Below are positions 8,588 to 16,785 of a DNA stretch of 64,000 nt, piece by piece. The number at the start of each line of letters is the position of its first letter. Within the stretch, counting starts at the first letter, position 1. The notes below the pieces were generated by a model that worked only from the letters and a program-made list of their open reading frames with translations, made no database searches and was not told where the DNA came from. The translations under genes and the position numbers were made by a program. Source of the stretch: Duganella rivi (GTDB lineage: Bacteria; Pseudomonadota; Gammaproteobacteria; Burkholderiales; Burkholderiaceae_D); the NCBI RefSeq assembly GCF_009857435.1, contig NZ_WWCK01000006.1:331029-395028 (forward strand). The letters run 5' to 3'.

Positions 8588-10130
8588 ATGGCAAACGTCC
8601 AGTTGTTCCAGTCGCTGAAAAACAAGTTCCTGCCGGCCGCCACCGCGATCAACCAAGCCGGTGCACCAGCCTACGTGCTGACGCCCAAGCACCAGTTGGC
8701 GCAATACGCCGCCACCGGCTGCCTGAACGCGACCTACTACGCCAGCGCAGAAGCGCAACTGGCCAAGGTGCTGGAGCTGTGCCAAGGCATCGATCCACAG
8801 TTCATCGCGCAGACCGCCGTGTACTGCCGCGAGCGCGGCTACATGAAGGACATGCCGGTACTGCTGACCGCCATTCTGGCGGCGCAAGGCCGGCCGCAAC
8901 TGGGCGCCGTCTTCAACCGCGTGATCGACAACGGCAAGATGCTGCGTACCTTCGTGCAGATCGTGCGTTCCGGCGCCACCGGCCGCAAATCGCTGGGTTC
9001 GCGTCCAAAGAAGCTGGTGCAAGCATGGCTGAACAACGCCAGCGAGCAAGCGCTACTGGCTGGCTCCGTGGGCGCCTCGCCGTCGCTGGCTGACGTGGTG
9101 AAAATGGTTCACCCAAAGCCATCCGAAGCATGGCGCGAAGCCTTCTTCGCCTGGCTGCTGAACAAGCCGTACAAGGCAGAAGCGCTGCCGCCGCAATTGG
9201 CCGCGTTCAAAGCCTACCAGCAGGACCAGGCGCAGTCGGTGCCGCAAGTGCCGTTCCAGATGCTGACCGCACTGCAACTGTCGCAGCAAGCCTGGGCGCA
9301 GATTGCACTGCAAGGCGGCTGGCACATGGTGCGCATGAACTTAAACACCTTTGCGCGCCACGGCGTGTACGAAATGCCGGACGTAGTGGAAGCCATTGCC
9401 GCCAAACTACGCAACGCCGAGCTGATCGCCAAGGCCAAGGTATTTCCATACCAGTTGCTGGCCGCGTACAAGGCCACCGGTAGCGATACGCCGCTGGCCA
9501 TCCGCGACGCTTTGCAGGATGCACTGGAAATCTCGCTGGCCAACGTGCCGCAGATCGAAGGCAAGGTTGTGGTCTGCCCGGATGTATCCGGCTCGATGTC
9601 GTCGCCAGTCACTGGCTACCGCGTTGGCGCGACTTCTACCGTGCGCTGCATCGATGTGGCGGCCTTGGTCGCCGCCGCCGTGCTGCGCAAGAACCGTGAC
9701 GCCACGGTGCTGCCGTTCGCGGTCAACGTGGTGAAGTGCGATCTGAACCATCGCGACACGGTGATGACGAATGCCGGCAAGCTGGCAGCCATCGGTGGCG
9801 GCGGCACTAATTGCAGCACGCCGCTGGCGCACATGAATGCGAAGAAGGTGCAGGCTGACTTGGTGGTGTACGTGTCGGATAACGAGTCGTGGCTCGATGT
9901 GCGCCGCAACTCGGCAACGCTGACGATGCAACAGTGGGAGGTGTTTAAGGCATGCCAAGCTGGTGTGCATCGACTTAACGCCGAACGCCACCACCCAGGC
10001 CAGCGAGCGCGCCGACGTGCTGAACATCGGCGGCTTTTCAGATGACGTATTCAAGATCATCGCAGCCTTTGCCGCCGGACAGTTGAGCGCCGCGCACTGG
10101 CTGGGAGAGATTGAAGCAGTAACGCTATAG
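8588..10130 (+). pseudogene. rsr: Ro60/Rsr TROVE-vWA protein, frameshifted near the 3' end
   Basis: Bacterial Ro60 orthologue, a ring-shaped HEAT-repeat protein that binds Y RNA and helps RNA quality control. Residues 1 to about 320 form the TROVE domain, followed by a von Willebrand A domain with the MIDAS motif DVSGS (about 332). The first frame is open to 10045 but becomes nonsense after VFKAC (about 9955). The conserved C-terminal sequence (KLVCIDLTPNATTQASERAD, NIGGFSDDVFKIIAAFAAG) continues in another frame from about 9958 to a TAG at 10128-10130. Only about 7 bases separate TTTAAG from AAGCTG where family members have about 18, suggesting a small deletion near 9951-9957. ATG 8588 is preferred over 8582 because AAGGA then has normal spacing. 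Either a real loss of the vWA end or a sequencing error. Confidence 0.88.
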
Positions 10131-10141
10131 GAGGCCATCAT

Positions 10142-10354
10142 GGGATGGACGCTTAGAGTCAGTAGCACAGGTTTTGAGTCCAGCAAGAATGCGGATGCGA
10201 TTACATCCTCCAAACGTAAGATCGCATCTATTACTTGTCTCGCAGGCACTCAATGGCGGTTTACCCCGAATGCAGACAGAACTACATCTGGTGACGCCGG
10301 TTCGATTCCGGCCTGGCAGGCACAGCGTGTTTGTCAGAACGTCCTGTCGATCCT
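10142..10354 (+). ncRNA. yrlA: Y RNA with tRNA-like module (YrlA-type)
   Basis: This non-coding stretch between rsr and rtcB folds coherently by eye. Its ends pair as a bulged terminal helix: GGAT (10143-10146) with ATCC (10350-10353), then GGACG (10147-10151) with CGTCC (10340-10344), leaving a 5-base bulge on the 3' strand, as in Ro-binding Y RNA stems. Inside are an 8-bp hairpin (10194-10201 with 10221-10228), a 4-bp CAGA/TCTG stem (10277-10290) and a perfect T-arm (GCCGG TTCGATT CCGGC, 10296-10312). Directly stacked on the T-arm is an 11-bp helix (10313-10323 with 10327-10337, three G-U pairs) closed by a 3-base loop, looking like an acceptor arm closed into a hairpin. Bacterial YrlA RNAs encoded beside rsr mimic tRNA. 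The ends are approximate. Confidence 0.8.
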
Positions 10355-10393
10355 TGTCGGGTTTGATTGAATTTAGATACTATGGAAAACATT

Positions 10394-11629
10394 ATGCAAA
10401 ACCAAGACTACGACGTATTGAATATCGAAGGCGGTAAGCCGGTCAAAATGTGGACTCGCGGCGTGCCGGTGGAAGCGGAGGCCAAGGAACAATTGGCCAA
10501 GACCGCGAAGATGCCTTTCATCTACAAGCACATGGCTGTGATGCCGGACGTGCACGTGGGTAAAGGCTCGACCATCGGTAGCGTGATCCCGACGCTGGGT
10601 GCGATTATTCCGGCCGCGGTCGGTGTGGATATCGGCTGCGGCATGATGGCCGCCAAGACGACGCTGACCGCAAACGATCTGCCCGACAATCTGGGCCCGT
10701 TGCGCGCGGCGATTGAAAAAGCCGTGCCGCACGGTTCCTCGCCGGTGCAAAAGCGCCGCGGCGGCCGCGATGTTGGTTCGTGGAATACGCCGCCGCAACC
10801 GGTGGACGTGGCATGGGCCGCGCTCAAGCCGGAGTTCGATGCAATTTGCGAGAAGAATCCGCGCTTGAAGAACACCAACAACTACAAGCACCTGGGGACG
10901 CTGGGTAGCGGTAACCACTTTATCGAGATCTGCCTGGATGAAGCCGGTGCGGTGTGGTTCATGCTGCACTCCGGTTCGCGCGGGGTGGGGAATGCCATCG
11001 GCACCTACTTTATCGAACTGGCGAAGAAGGATATGCGTACTCACTTCATTAACCTGCCGGACCAGGACTTGGCTTACCTGTCGGAAGGTACGCAGCACTA
11101 CGATGATTACATCGAGGCGGTTGGCTGGGCACAGAAATTCGCCCGCACCAACCGCGAGGTGATGATGCATAACCTAATCGCTGCGGTGCGTACCGTGATC
11201 AGCAAGCCGTTCGAGACGCATGTGGAAGCGGTCAACTGTCACCACAACTATGTGCAGCAAGAGCGCCACTTCGGTAAGGATGTGCTGGTAACCCGCAAAG
11301 GTGCAGTGTCGGCGCGCGAAGGTGAGCTGGGGATTATTCCCGGTTCGATGGGTGCCAAGAGCTTCATCGTGCGCGGCCGTGGCAATCCAGAGAGCTTCAA
11401 TAGCTGCAGCCACGGCGCCGGTCGCACCATGAGCCGTACCGCCGCCAAGAAGCGCTACTCGCTGGAGGACCAGATCAAGGCCACCGAGGGCGTCGAATGC
11501 CGCAAGGACGAAGACGTGATCGACGAAATCCCGATGGCCTACAAGGACATCGATGCCGTGATGCTGGCGCAGCGTGAGCTGGTGGACGTGGTGCACGTGC
11601 TGAAGCAGGTCGTCTGCGTGAAAGGTTGA
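10394..11629 (+). CDS. rtcB: RtcB, RNA-splicing ligase
   Basis: GTP- and Mn2+-dependent ligase joining RNA 2',3'-cyclic phosphate (via 3'-phosphate) to 5'-OH ends. KMWTRGVP and MPDVHVGKGSTIGSV are family signatures. VGVDIGCGM carries the metal-binding Cys (about 82), and CSHGAGR carries the guanylylated His (about 339). The ORF could start at TTG 10367, ATG 10382 or ATG 10394. I use 10394 because it gives 411 residues, close to the 408 of E. coli RtcB, and has a weak GGAAAA site upstream. It follows the ncRNA by about 40 bases and overlaps the region of the rtcA ribosome site, so it should be co-transcribed from the sigma54 promoter with rsr and rtcA. Confidence 0.95.
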   Translation: MQNQDYDVLNIEGGKPVKMWTRGVPVEAEAKEQLAKTAKMPFIYKHMAVMPDVHVGKGSTIGSVIPTLGAIIPAAVGVDIGCGMMAAKTTLTANDLPDNLGPLRAAIEKAVPHGSSPVQKRRGGRDVGSWNTPPQPVDVAWAALKPEFDAICEKNPRLKNTNNYKHLGTLGSGNHFIEICLDEAGAVWFMLHSGSRGVGNAIGTYFIELAKKDMRTHFINLPDQDLAYLSEGTQHYDDYIEAVGWAQKFARTNREVMMHNLIAAVRTVISKPFETHVEAVNCHHNYVQQERHFGKDVLVTRKGAVSAREGELGIIPGSMGAKSFIVRGRGNPESFNSCSHGAGRTMSRTAAKKRYSLEDQIKATEGVECRKDEDVIDEIPMAYKDIDAVMLAQRELVDVVHVLKQVVCVKG

Positions 11630-11634
11630 GCACG

Positions 11635-12651
11635 ATGATAGAACTAGATGGAGCACAAGGGGAAGGCGGTGGCCAAATCCTGCGCAGCGCATTGACGCTG
11701 TCCATGATTACCGGCCAGCCATTCCGCATGATTAATATCCGCGCCAAGCGCCCTAAGCCGGGATTGATGCGCCAGCACTTGGCAGCGGTGCAGGCGTCGG
11801 CCAGCGTGTGCGGCGCAGAAGTCAACGGCGCGGAAGCAGGTTCGCAGACGCTGCAATTTGTGCCGGATGCGATACGCGGCGGCGATTACGCCTTTGCCAT
11901 CGGCACGGCCGGCAGCTGCACGCTGGTTTTGCAAACGCTGCTGCCGGCCTTGTTGGCGGCGGACGCGCCATCGAGCGTCAAGGTCACTGGCGGTACGCAC
12001 AATGCGATGGCGCCACCGGTGCATTTCCTGCAGCGCGCTTACGGCCGCGTGTTGGCGCAGATGGGCGCGGAGATTGATATCGAGCTGAAGCGCTTCGGCT
12101 TTTATCCCGCCGGCGGCGGCGAGGTATCGGCGACGGTACAGCCCTGCGCGCAACTACGTCCGCTGGAATTGCTGGAACGCGGTGCACGCCAGCACGGCTA
12201 TGCCGAAAGCTTTATTGCCGGTGTGCCGTCGAACGTGGCAGTACGCGAATTGGCGACCATCGGCTCCGGCATGGGCTGGGCGGAGGAGCAACTGCTGCAT
12301 CGTGGCTTGCCCGGCGAGCAAGGGCCGGGCAATGTGCTGTTGATGACGCTGGAGCATGATCACGTTACCGAAGTCTTCGCCGGCTTCGGCGAGAAGGCCG
12401 TGCGCGCAGAGACCGTCGCCAAGCACGTATTGCAGGAAGCACGCGCCTACCTGGTGTCTGGCGCCGCCGTGGGCGAACATCTCGCAGATCAGTTGATGCT
12501 GCCGATGGCGCTGGCCGGTAGTGGCAGCTTCAGCACCAATGTGATCTCGCAGCACGCCATCACGAATGCCGAGGTTATTGAACGCTTCCTGCCGGTGTCG
12601 TTCTCTTTCGACTACGGGCCGGAGCGGCATATCTGCCGGCTACGGAGCTAA
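11635..12651 (+). CDS. rtcA: RtcA, RNA 3'-terminal phosphate cyclase
   Basis: ATP-dependent enzyme converting RNA 3'-phosphate to 2',3'-cyclic phosphate via a covalent RtcA-AMP intermediate; it works with RtcB in RNA end healing. It opens with IELDGAQGEGGGQILR (glycine-rich family signature), has RPKPGLMRQH, and keeps the nucleophile in SQHAIT (His about 307, corresponding to E. coli His309). From ATG 11635 it is 338 residues, the same as the E. coli protein. A TTG at 11626 is less likely because AAAGG (11621-11625) is spaced for the ATG. The start lies 5 bases after the rtcB stop, so the two are translationally close. Its 3' end overlaps the converging GH28 gene by 12 bases. Confidence 0.95.
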   Translation: MIELDGAQGEGGGQILRSALTLSMITGQPFRMINIRAKRPKPGLMRQHLAAVQASASVCGAEVNGAEAGSQTLQFVPDAIRGGDYAFAIGTAGSCTLVLQTLLPALLAADAPSSVKVTGGTHNAMAPPVHFLQRAYGRVLAQMGAEIDIELKRFGFYPAGGGEVSATVQPCAQLRPLELLERGARQHGYAESFIAGVPSNVAVRELATIGSGMGWAEEQLLHRGLPGEQGPGNVLLMTLEHDHVTEVFAGFGEKAVRAETVAKHVLQEARAYLVSGAAVGEHLADQLMLPMALAGSGSFSTNVISQHAITNAEVIERFLPVSFSFDYGPERHICRLRS

Positions 12652-14457
12652 TGCCAACAGTTCGAGGTTGTAGCGCTTGCCGGCGATGAGGACGTTCGAT
12701 AGTTTTAGGCCTTGGATGTTGTGGATGAACCATGGCTGGTTGCTGTTGAACGGTGCGCCGAAGTCGCTGTCGCTGATGGTGACGTTGGTGATTGGTTGGA
12801 TCGTCGGCTGGCCGGGTCCGTTGTAGCTGCTGGCTAACGGGCCTAGCAGCACAAAGGCTTGGTAGCACGAGTGATGAGTACTGCCGACCTCTACATTGCC
12901 GGCACGGATGCCGCTGATGTGCACGTCCGAGACTTGCGGTGGACGGACGCGCATGACGTCGTCTTGCGGCGCGTAGTCGCAATCGAACACGATGACTGCG
13001 CCGCCGCCGGATGAGGCGATGTCCGGTGCTACCTCGGCGTCCGGCAGGCGCTTGCTGAACATGGGCTGTGTTTTTACGCCGTTCGGCAAATTCAAATTGC
13101 GCGCGTAGAAGTGGCGCAGGTAGCCGCCGCGGTTCATATTGGTTTTCAAGCGGATCGCTGTCCACAAGGGATTGCTGGCCCAGTGGATGTTGCGGAACTC
13201 GATGTTCTGCACGTAGACGTTTTCTATCCCCGCCGCCATCTCGCTGCCCAACGTCACACCGCCATGGCCGCTGTTCATCACACAGTTTTGAATCACGATG
13301 TTGCGGCTGGCGCCGAACTGGGTGTCGCGGTTTTTTCCGGATTTGATGGCGATGCAGTCGTCGCCGGTGTTGAAGGTGCAGCCTTCGATCAGTACATGAT
13401 CGCAGCCATCAGGATCGAATCCGTCGCTGTTGGGACCGAGGCTGTTCATCTGCACGTTGCGGATGCGGACGTTGCGGCAGTTGACCGGATGGTGCAGCCA
13501 GAACGGTGCGCCTTGGACTTGGTAGCCTTCCATCAGCACGTTGGTGCAGCCAATGAATTGAATCATGCATGGCCGCAGGAAGTGGCCGATGCCAAATACG
13601 CGCTTCGCCAGTGGCACACCGGCTTCCGACAGCGCTGGCAGGAAGTAATGGTCGGAGCGCCACGTGTCGCGGCCGCCTTCGATTTGGCGGCGCAATGCAG
13701 GATCGAGCGAGGGGGCCAATGCGTCCAAGGTGGCTGGGTTGCGTGGATTGATGACGCCTTGGTGGTCTTCGGCCGATGCGCCTTCTGGCTTGCGTCCAGT
13801 CCATCCCCACCAGCAGTCCTTGCTGTTCTTGAAGGGAACGCCACCCATGCCGTCCAATACGCTGCCCTTTTCGCCGGTGAGGGCGATGTTGTCTTGGCCG
13901 TAGGCGTAGATCATGGGCGAGTAGTTGAGGCAATCGTTGCTTTGCCAGCGCGAGATCACGAGCTTGCCGTTGGGGCCGCAATCGATGTCGCCATCGCGCG
14001 CGTAGTCGGCTGGGTTGTTGTTGAAGTAGAGGTGTGCACCGGCCGATAGATGCACGTGGACGTTGGAGCGCAGCACGATCGGGCCGCAGCATAGCCAGTT
14101 ACCGCGTGGGATGACGACGCGGCCGCCGCCCGCTGCGTAGCAGGCGGTAATGGCGGCTTTGATGGCGGCGTAGCAGTCGGCCGCGCCGGGCAATGGTGCG
14201 CTGACTGCCCCGGGTTTTTGGTAGCCGATAAAACCGTCTACCAGAGCAACGTCGCAAGCACGCGCGCCGTATGCGGTGATGATGAAGTCGCGAGGTTGGA
14301 ATGCGATCGGACGCGAGCAGCGGGCGACGATGGCCGCAGCAGCAGCCCATGGGTCGCTTGACGCAGCGGCGGATGCTGGCAATCCAACGCTTGCAATCAT
14401 GGCTGCTCCCGCGCGCACCACGTCGCGGCGGCGGGCGTTGGGAACTGGTTCACGCAT
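12640..14457 (-). CDS. GH28-family polygalacturonase-like hydrolase, Tat-exported
   Basis: Pectin-degrading enzyme of about 605 residues with a right-handed beta-helix. A twin-arginine-type signal (NARRRDVVRAG, about residues 6-16) precedes the mature part. The active-site motifs of GH28 are complete in order: NSDGFD, TGDDCIAIKSG, SGHGGVTLGSE and IRLKTN. That supports real hydrolytic activity on polygalacturonan or a related uronate polymer. ATG 14457 is chosen because AGGAG lies about 5 bases upstream; an ATG at 14469 overlaps the preceding stop but has no such site. It is coupled to the upstream glycosidase gene (14466-16592) and lies in a pectin locus. The stop overlaps the end of rtcA. 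Confidence 0.9.
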   Translation of the reverse strand: MREPVPNARRRDVVRAGAAMIASVGLPASAAASSDPWAAAAAIVARCSRPIAFQPRDFIITAYGARACDVALVDGFIGYQKPGAVSAPLPGAADCYAAIKAAITACYAAGGGRVVIPRGNWLCCGPIVLRSNVHVHLSAGAHLYFNNNPADYARDGDIDCGPNGKLVISRWQSNDCLNYSPMIYAYGQDNIALTGEKGSVLDGMGGVPFKNSKDCWWGWTGRKPEGASAEDHQGVINPRNPATLDALAPSLDPALRRQIEGGRDTWRSDHYFLPALSEAGVPLAKRVFGIGHFLRPCMIQFIGCTNVLMEGYQVQGAPFWLHHPVNCRNVRIRNVQMNSLGPNSDGFDPDGCDHVLIEGCTFNTGDDCIAIKSGKNRDTQFGASRNIVIQNCVMNSGHGGVTLGSEMAAGIENVYVQNIEFRNIHWASNPLWTAIRLKTNMNRGGYLRHFYARNLNLPNGVKTQPMFSKRLPDAEVAPDIASSGGGAVIVFDCDYAPQDDVMRVRPPQVSDVHISGIRAGNVEVGSTHHSCYQAFVLLGPLASSYNGPGQPTIQPITNVTISDSDFGAPFNSNQPWFIHNIQGLKLSNVLIAGKRYNLELLALAP

Positions 14458-14465
14458 GGGACTCC

Positions 14466-16592
14466 TCATGGCAGCGGTTGAAATCCTTCCGCGCGCACGA
14501 CCCAGCGGCCGTCTTGCGGGAAGCCAGGTGCAGGACGCGATGGTGCGCCGTCCCAGCCGCCCGCCATCATGGCGACTGCCGCCAGCAGCGAGCTATTGCC
14601 CGGCAGGTAAACGGGCAAATCGGTATTTGGATTATGCCCGGCCGCCGTGTAGCTGTTGTTCGGGCCATCGGCCTTGAGCAGCACATCCACCGCCTGCTGC
14701 GGTGCATCCAACCGTGCAGCCGTCATGGCGATCATCGGATAATCCCAGCCCCAGATCTTGGTCTCGAAATCCCACTGACTCAACACCGCATCCAGCGTGC
14801 GGCGCATCACCGCGCGATCCACGCCCGCTCCCGGCAACTGCCCCAGCGACATCAGGAACGATGGATGATCATGCCGGCTCGCAGCGTTATCCCACGTATC
14901 CGGCATGGATTCCAGCGCCACGTACTTGCCATCCTTCTGCGGCAAGGCTGACAGCTGCAAGCGCTTCTTCTCCCAATCCGCATCCGGCGGCAGACCAAGC
15001 CGTGCGCGCCATTGCTGCGCCAACGCCAGGCCGGTAGCCCAGTAACTCAACTCGTAGCCGGGATTCATGCTGGTACTTTGATCGTAGATTTCCTGCGCAA
15101 TCCACAGCGGCGGCCCCAGCACATAACGCTGGCCGTCCCAGTGCAGCATGGAGGCCATCGCATCGGCGGTGGAAAACACCATCTCGCGGTAGCGCTCCAG
15201 CGTTTGCGGCGTCGGTGCGCTACGGTATAGCAGCTCGGCCAGATGAATCACATGCGGCTGGTTCCACACGATCAGCGGATTACCGCCCGGGCTTTCGCGT
15301 CCCTGCGGACTGGTCATCTTCGGCCAACGCGCACCTTTCAAGCCGCGTGATTCCGCGATCTGGCGCGCCACAGGCAAAGTCTTCTGATACCAGCGCAGTG
15401 CATTCTCCAAGTATTGCGGACGCCCCCACAGCGCAAAGTGCGCCGTGTGCCACCAGATCATTTCCGTGTGATTCTTGCCGTACCACGTGGTGGTGGTGAG
15501 GCCGCTTTCCTGCGGCGGAAAGTCTCCGCCGAATTGAATTGCCGTCAGATACTGCGACAGTACCACGCGCCGCTCCAACTCCGCTGCACGCGGATCGATG
15601 CTGCCGCTGAAATCTATCGCCGCGCCGCTGCGCCAGAACGTTTGCCAGTGGGCCGCGCTCTGCGCCAGAACAGCAGCGGTATCGGCGGTCTTGCCGATGC
15701 GTCCCGGTGCGTAGCTCAAGGTGAAGTCCAGCGTGGCACCCTTGGCCGGGGCGATATGGAAGGCGTGCGGCTCCGGCGTCGTCACCACCATCCCTGCCCC
15801 GCTGTACAGCACGGCGCTGTAGCGCGCCGCATCGCGTACGTGCTCCAGCGCCAGCGTGTGCGGGTTCTGCACCGTCACGCGCGTGGTGTGCGACTCCGGC
15901 GAACTCCAGTCCAGCGGCGGATTGTATTTGACGCTCATATCGTAGCCGCGCGGCAGCGCCAGCCGCACCAGCAGCTTGCCGTTCGCCAGCAGGGGTGAAC
16001 TGATGCGCACGGCCAGCGTATCTTGCGATGGACTCACCGCCGTCATCACGGTCACCTGCTGGCCGTCGATGGTGTAGCGGCTAGTGAGCACGCCCTTCCA
16101 CATATCCAGCTTCTGGTCGACGTTATTAATGTCTTCCAGCGCCAGCAGCGAACCATCGCCGCGCCGCAAGCCGAGCTGGCCCAGTGGCCAGACGTGCGGA
16201 TTAGTGCGCAGCCACGTGGCTGCCGGCGTATCTATAATGGTCGGATAGCCCACCGTCTGCCCATGCGCCGTGTAGTCGCGATTGGCGTCGCTCAATTGGT
16301 AGCCGTTTGGATTTGGATCCTCGTGCCATGACCAGCGCGCCTGTGTTTCCAGCGCGATGCCCTTGCTGCCGTAATGGCCAGGGAAGGTTTGCAGCCCCGT
16401 CACATCGGCCGTAAAACAGAACTGGCCGTTGCCCACGCTGAGCGGCGCCCACGGATCAACCGCACTCAATTTCGGATTGTGCCGCTCGACCAGCGCCTGC
16501 CGATCAATAGGCGCGGGCGAGGAGGCGGCCCACGCCACGCTGCTTGCCACCACCAATACCAGCGCCAAAGCGCGCTTCATTCCAGTCTGCAT
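14466..16592 (-). CDS. Secreted six-hairpin-type glycoside hydrolase (pectin locus)
   Basis: Large secreted protein of about 708 residues with a signal peptide (KRALALVLVVASSVAWA). The region APLSVGNGQFCFTADVTG with later tryptophan-rich blocks (WYGKNHTEMIWWHTAHFALW; WNQPHVIHLAELLYR) resembles alpha/alpha six-hairpin glycosidases of the GH65-like type. I cannot assign a precise family, nor name the catalytic acid. Start at 16592 (MQTGMKRALAL) has GGTGAG about 4 bases upstream and leaves a normal signal peptide; longer starts at 16691 or 16625 would put 33 or 11 extra residues before it. The next gene on the strand (GH28) follows with an ATGA-type junction, so the two form an operon, divergent from the TonB receptor at 16786. 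Likely acts on pectin-derived oligosaccharides. Confidence 0.75.
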   Translation of the reverse strand: MQTGMKRALALVLVVASSVAWAASSPAPIDRQALVERHNPKLSAVDPWAPLSVGNGQFCFTADVTGLQTFPGHYGSKGIALETQARWSWHEDPNPNGYQLSDANRDYTAHGQTVGYPTIIDTPAATWLRTNPHVWPLGQLGLRRGDGSLLALEDINNVDQKLDMWKGVLTSRYTIDGQQVTVMTAVSPSQDTLAVRISSPLLANGKLLVRLALPRGYDMSVKYNPPLDWSSPESHTTRVTVQNPHTLALEHVRDAARYSAVLYSGAGMVVTTPEPHAFHIAPAKGATLDFTLSYAPGRIGKTADTAAVLAQSAAHWQTFWRSGAAIDFSGSIDPRAAELERRVVLSQYLTAIQFGGDFPPQESGLTTTTWYGKNHTEMIWWHTAHFALWGRPQYLENALRWYQKTLPVARQIAESRGLKGARWPKMTSPQGRESPGGNPLIVWNQPHVIHLAELLYRSAPTPQTLERYREMVFSTADAMASMLHWDGQRYVLGPPLWIAQEIYDQSTSMNPGYELSYWATGLALAQQWRARLGLPPDADWEKKRLQLSALPQKDGKYVALESMPDTWDNAASRHDHPSFLMSLGQLPGAGVDRAVMRRTLDAVLSQWDFETKIWGWDYPMIAMTAARLDAPQQAVDVLLKADGPNNSYTAAGHNPNTDLPVYLPGNSSLLAAVAMMAGGWDGAPSRPAPGFPQDGRWVVRAEGFQPLP

Positions 16593-16686
16593 ATTGCTCA
16601 CCAATCGCTCACGAGCGCTGATCATACCCACCAAATGCAACAGTTTTCGGGCCCAAACAATCAACTTGATGACTATAGCTGAATTA

Positions 16687-16755
16687 GTCAAATGGTTGAC
16701 CGAATGTGGATTGACGCTCTCCCCTGTCGCTACCTACCATCGGTTGACCGCATGT
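16687..16755. promoter_or_regulatory. Operator candidates in the divergent pectin promoter
   Basis: Two direct copies of GGTTGACCG(A/C)ATGT lie at 16694-16707 and 16742-16755, 48 bases apart. The first also forms an inverted repeat GTCAA-ATGG-TTGAC (16687-16700). They sit between two divergent pectin operons, so they are probably binding sites for a shared regulator. No such regulator gene is in the window. Confidence 0.55.
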
Positions 16756-16785
16756 CGGTGCTAAACCAAAAGAGGAGACACCATA

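Noticed and set aside
9945-10045. Programmed frameshifting in rsr
   Set aside because: No slippery heptamer is seen at the junction and bases appear to be missing relative to the family, so a mutation or sequencing error is more likely.
10140-10370. Short ORF across the rsr-rtcB gap
   Set aside because: It overlaps the folded RNA and its translation has no protein character.
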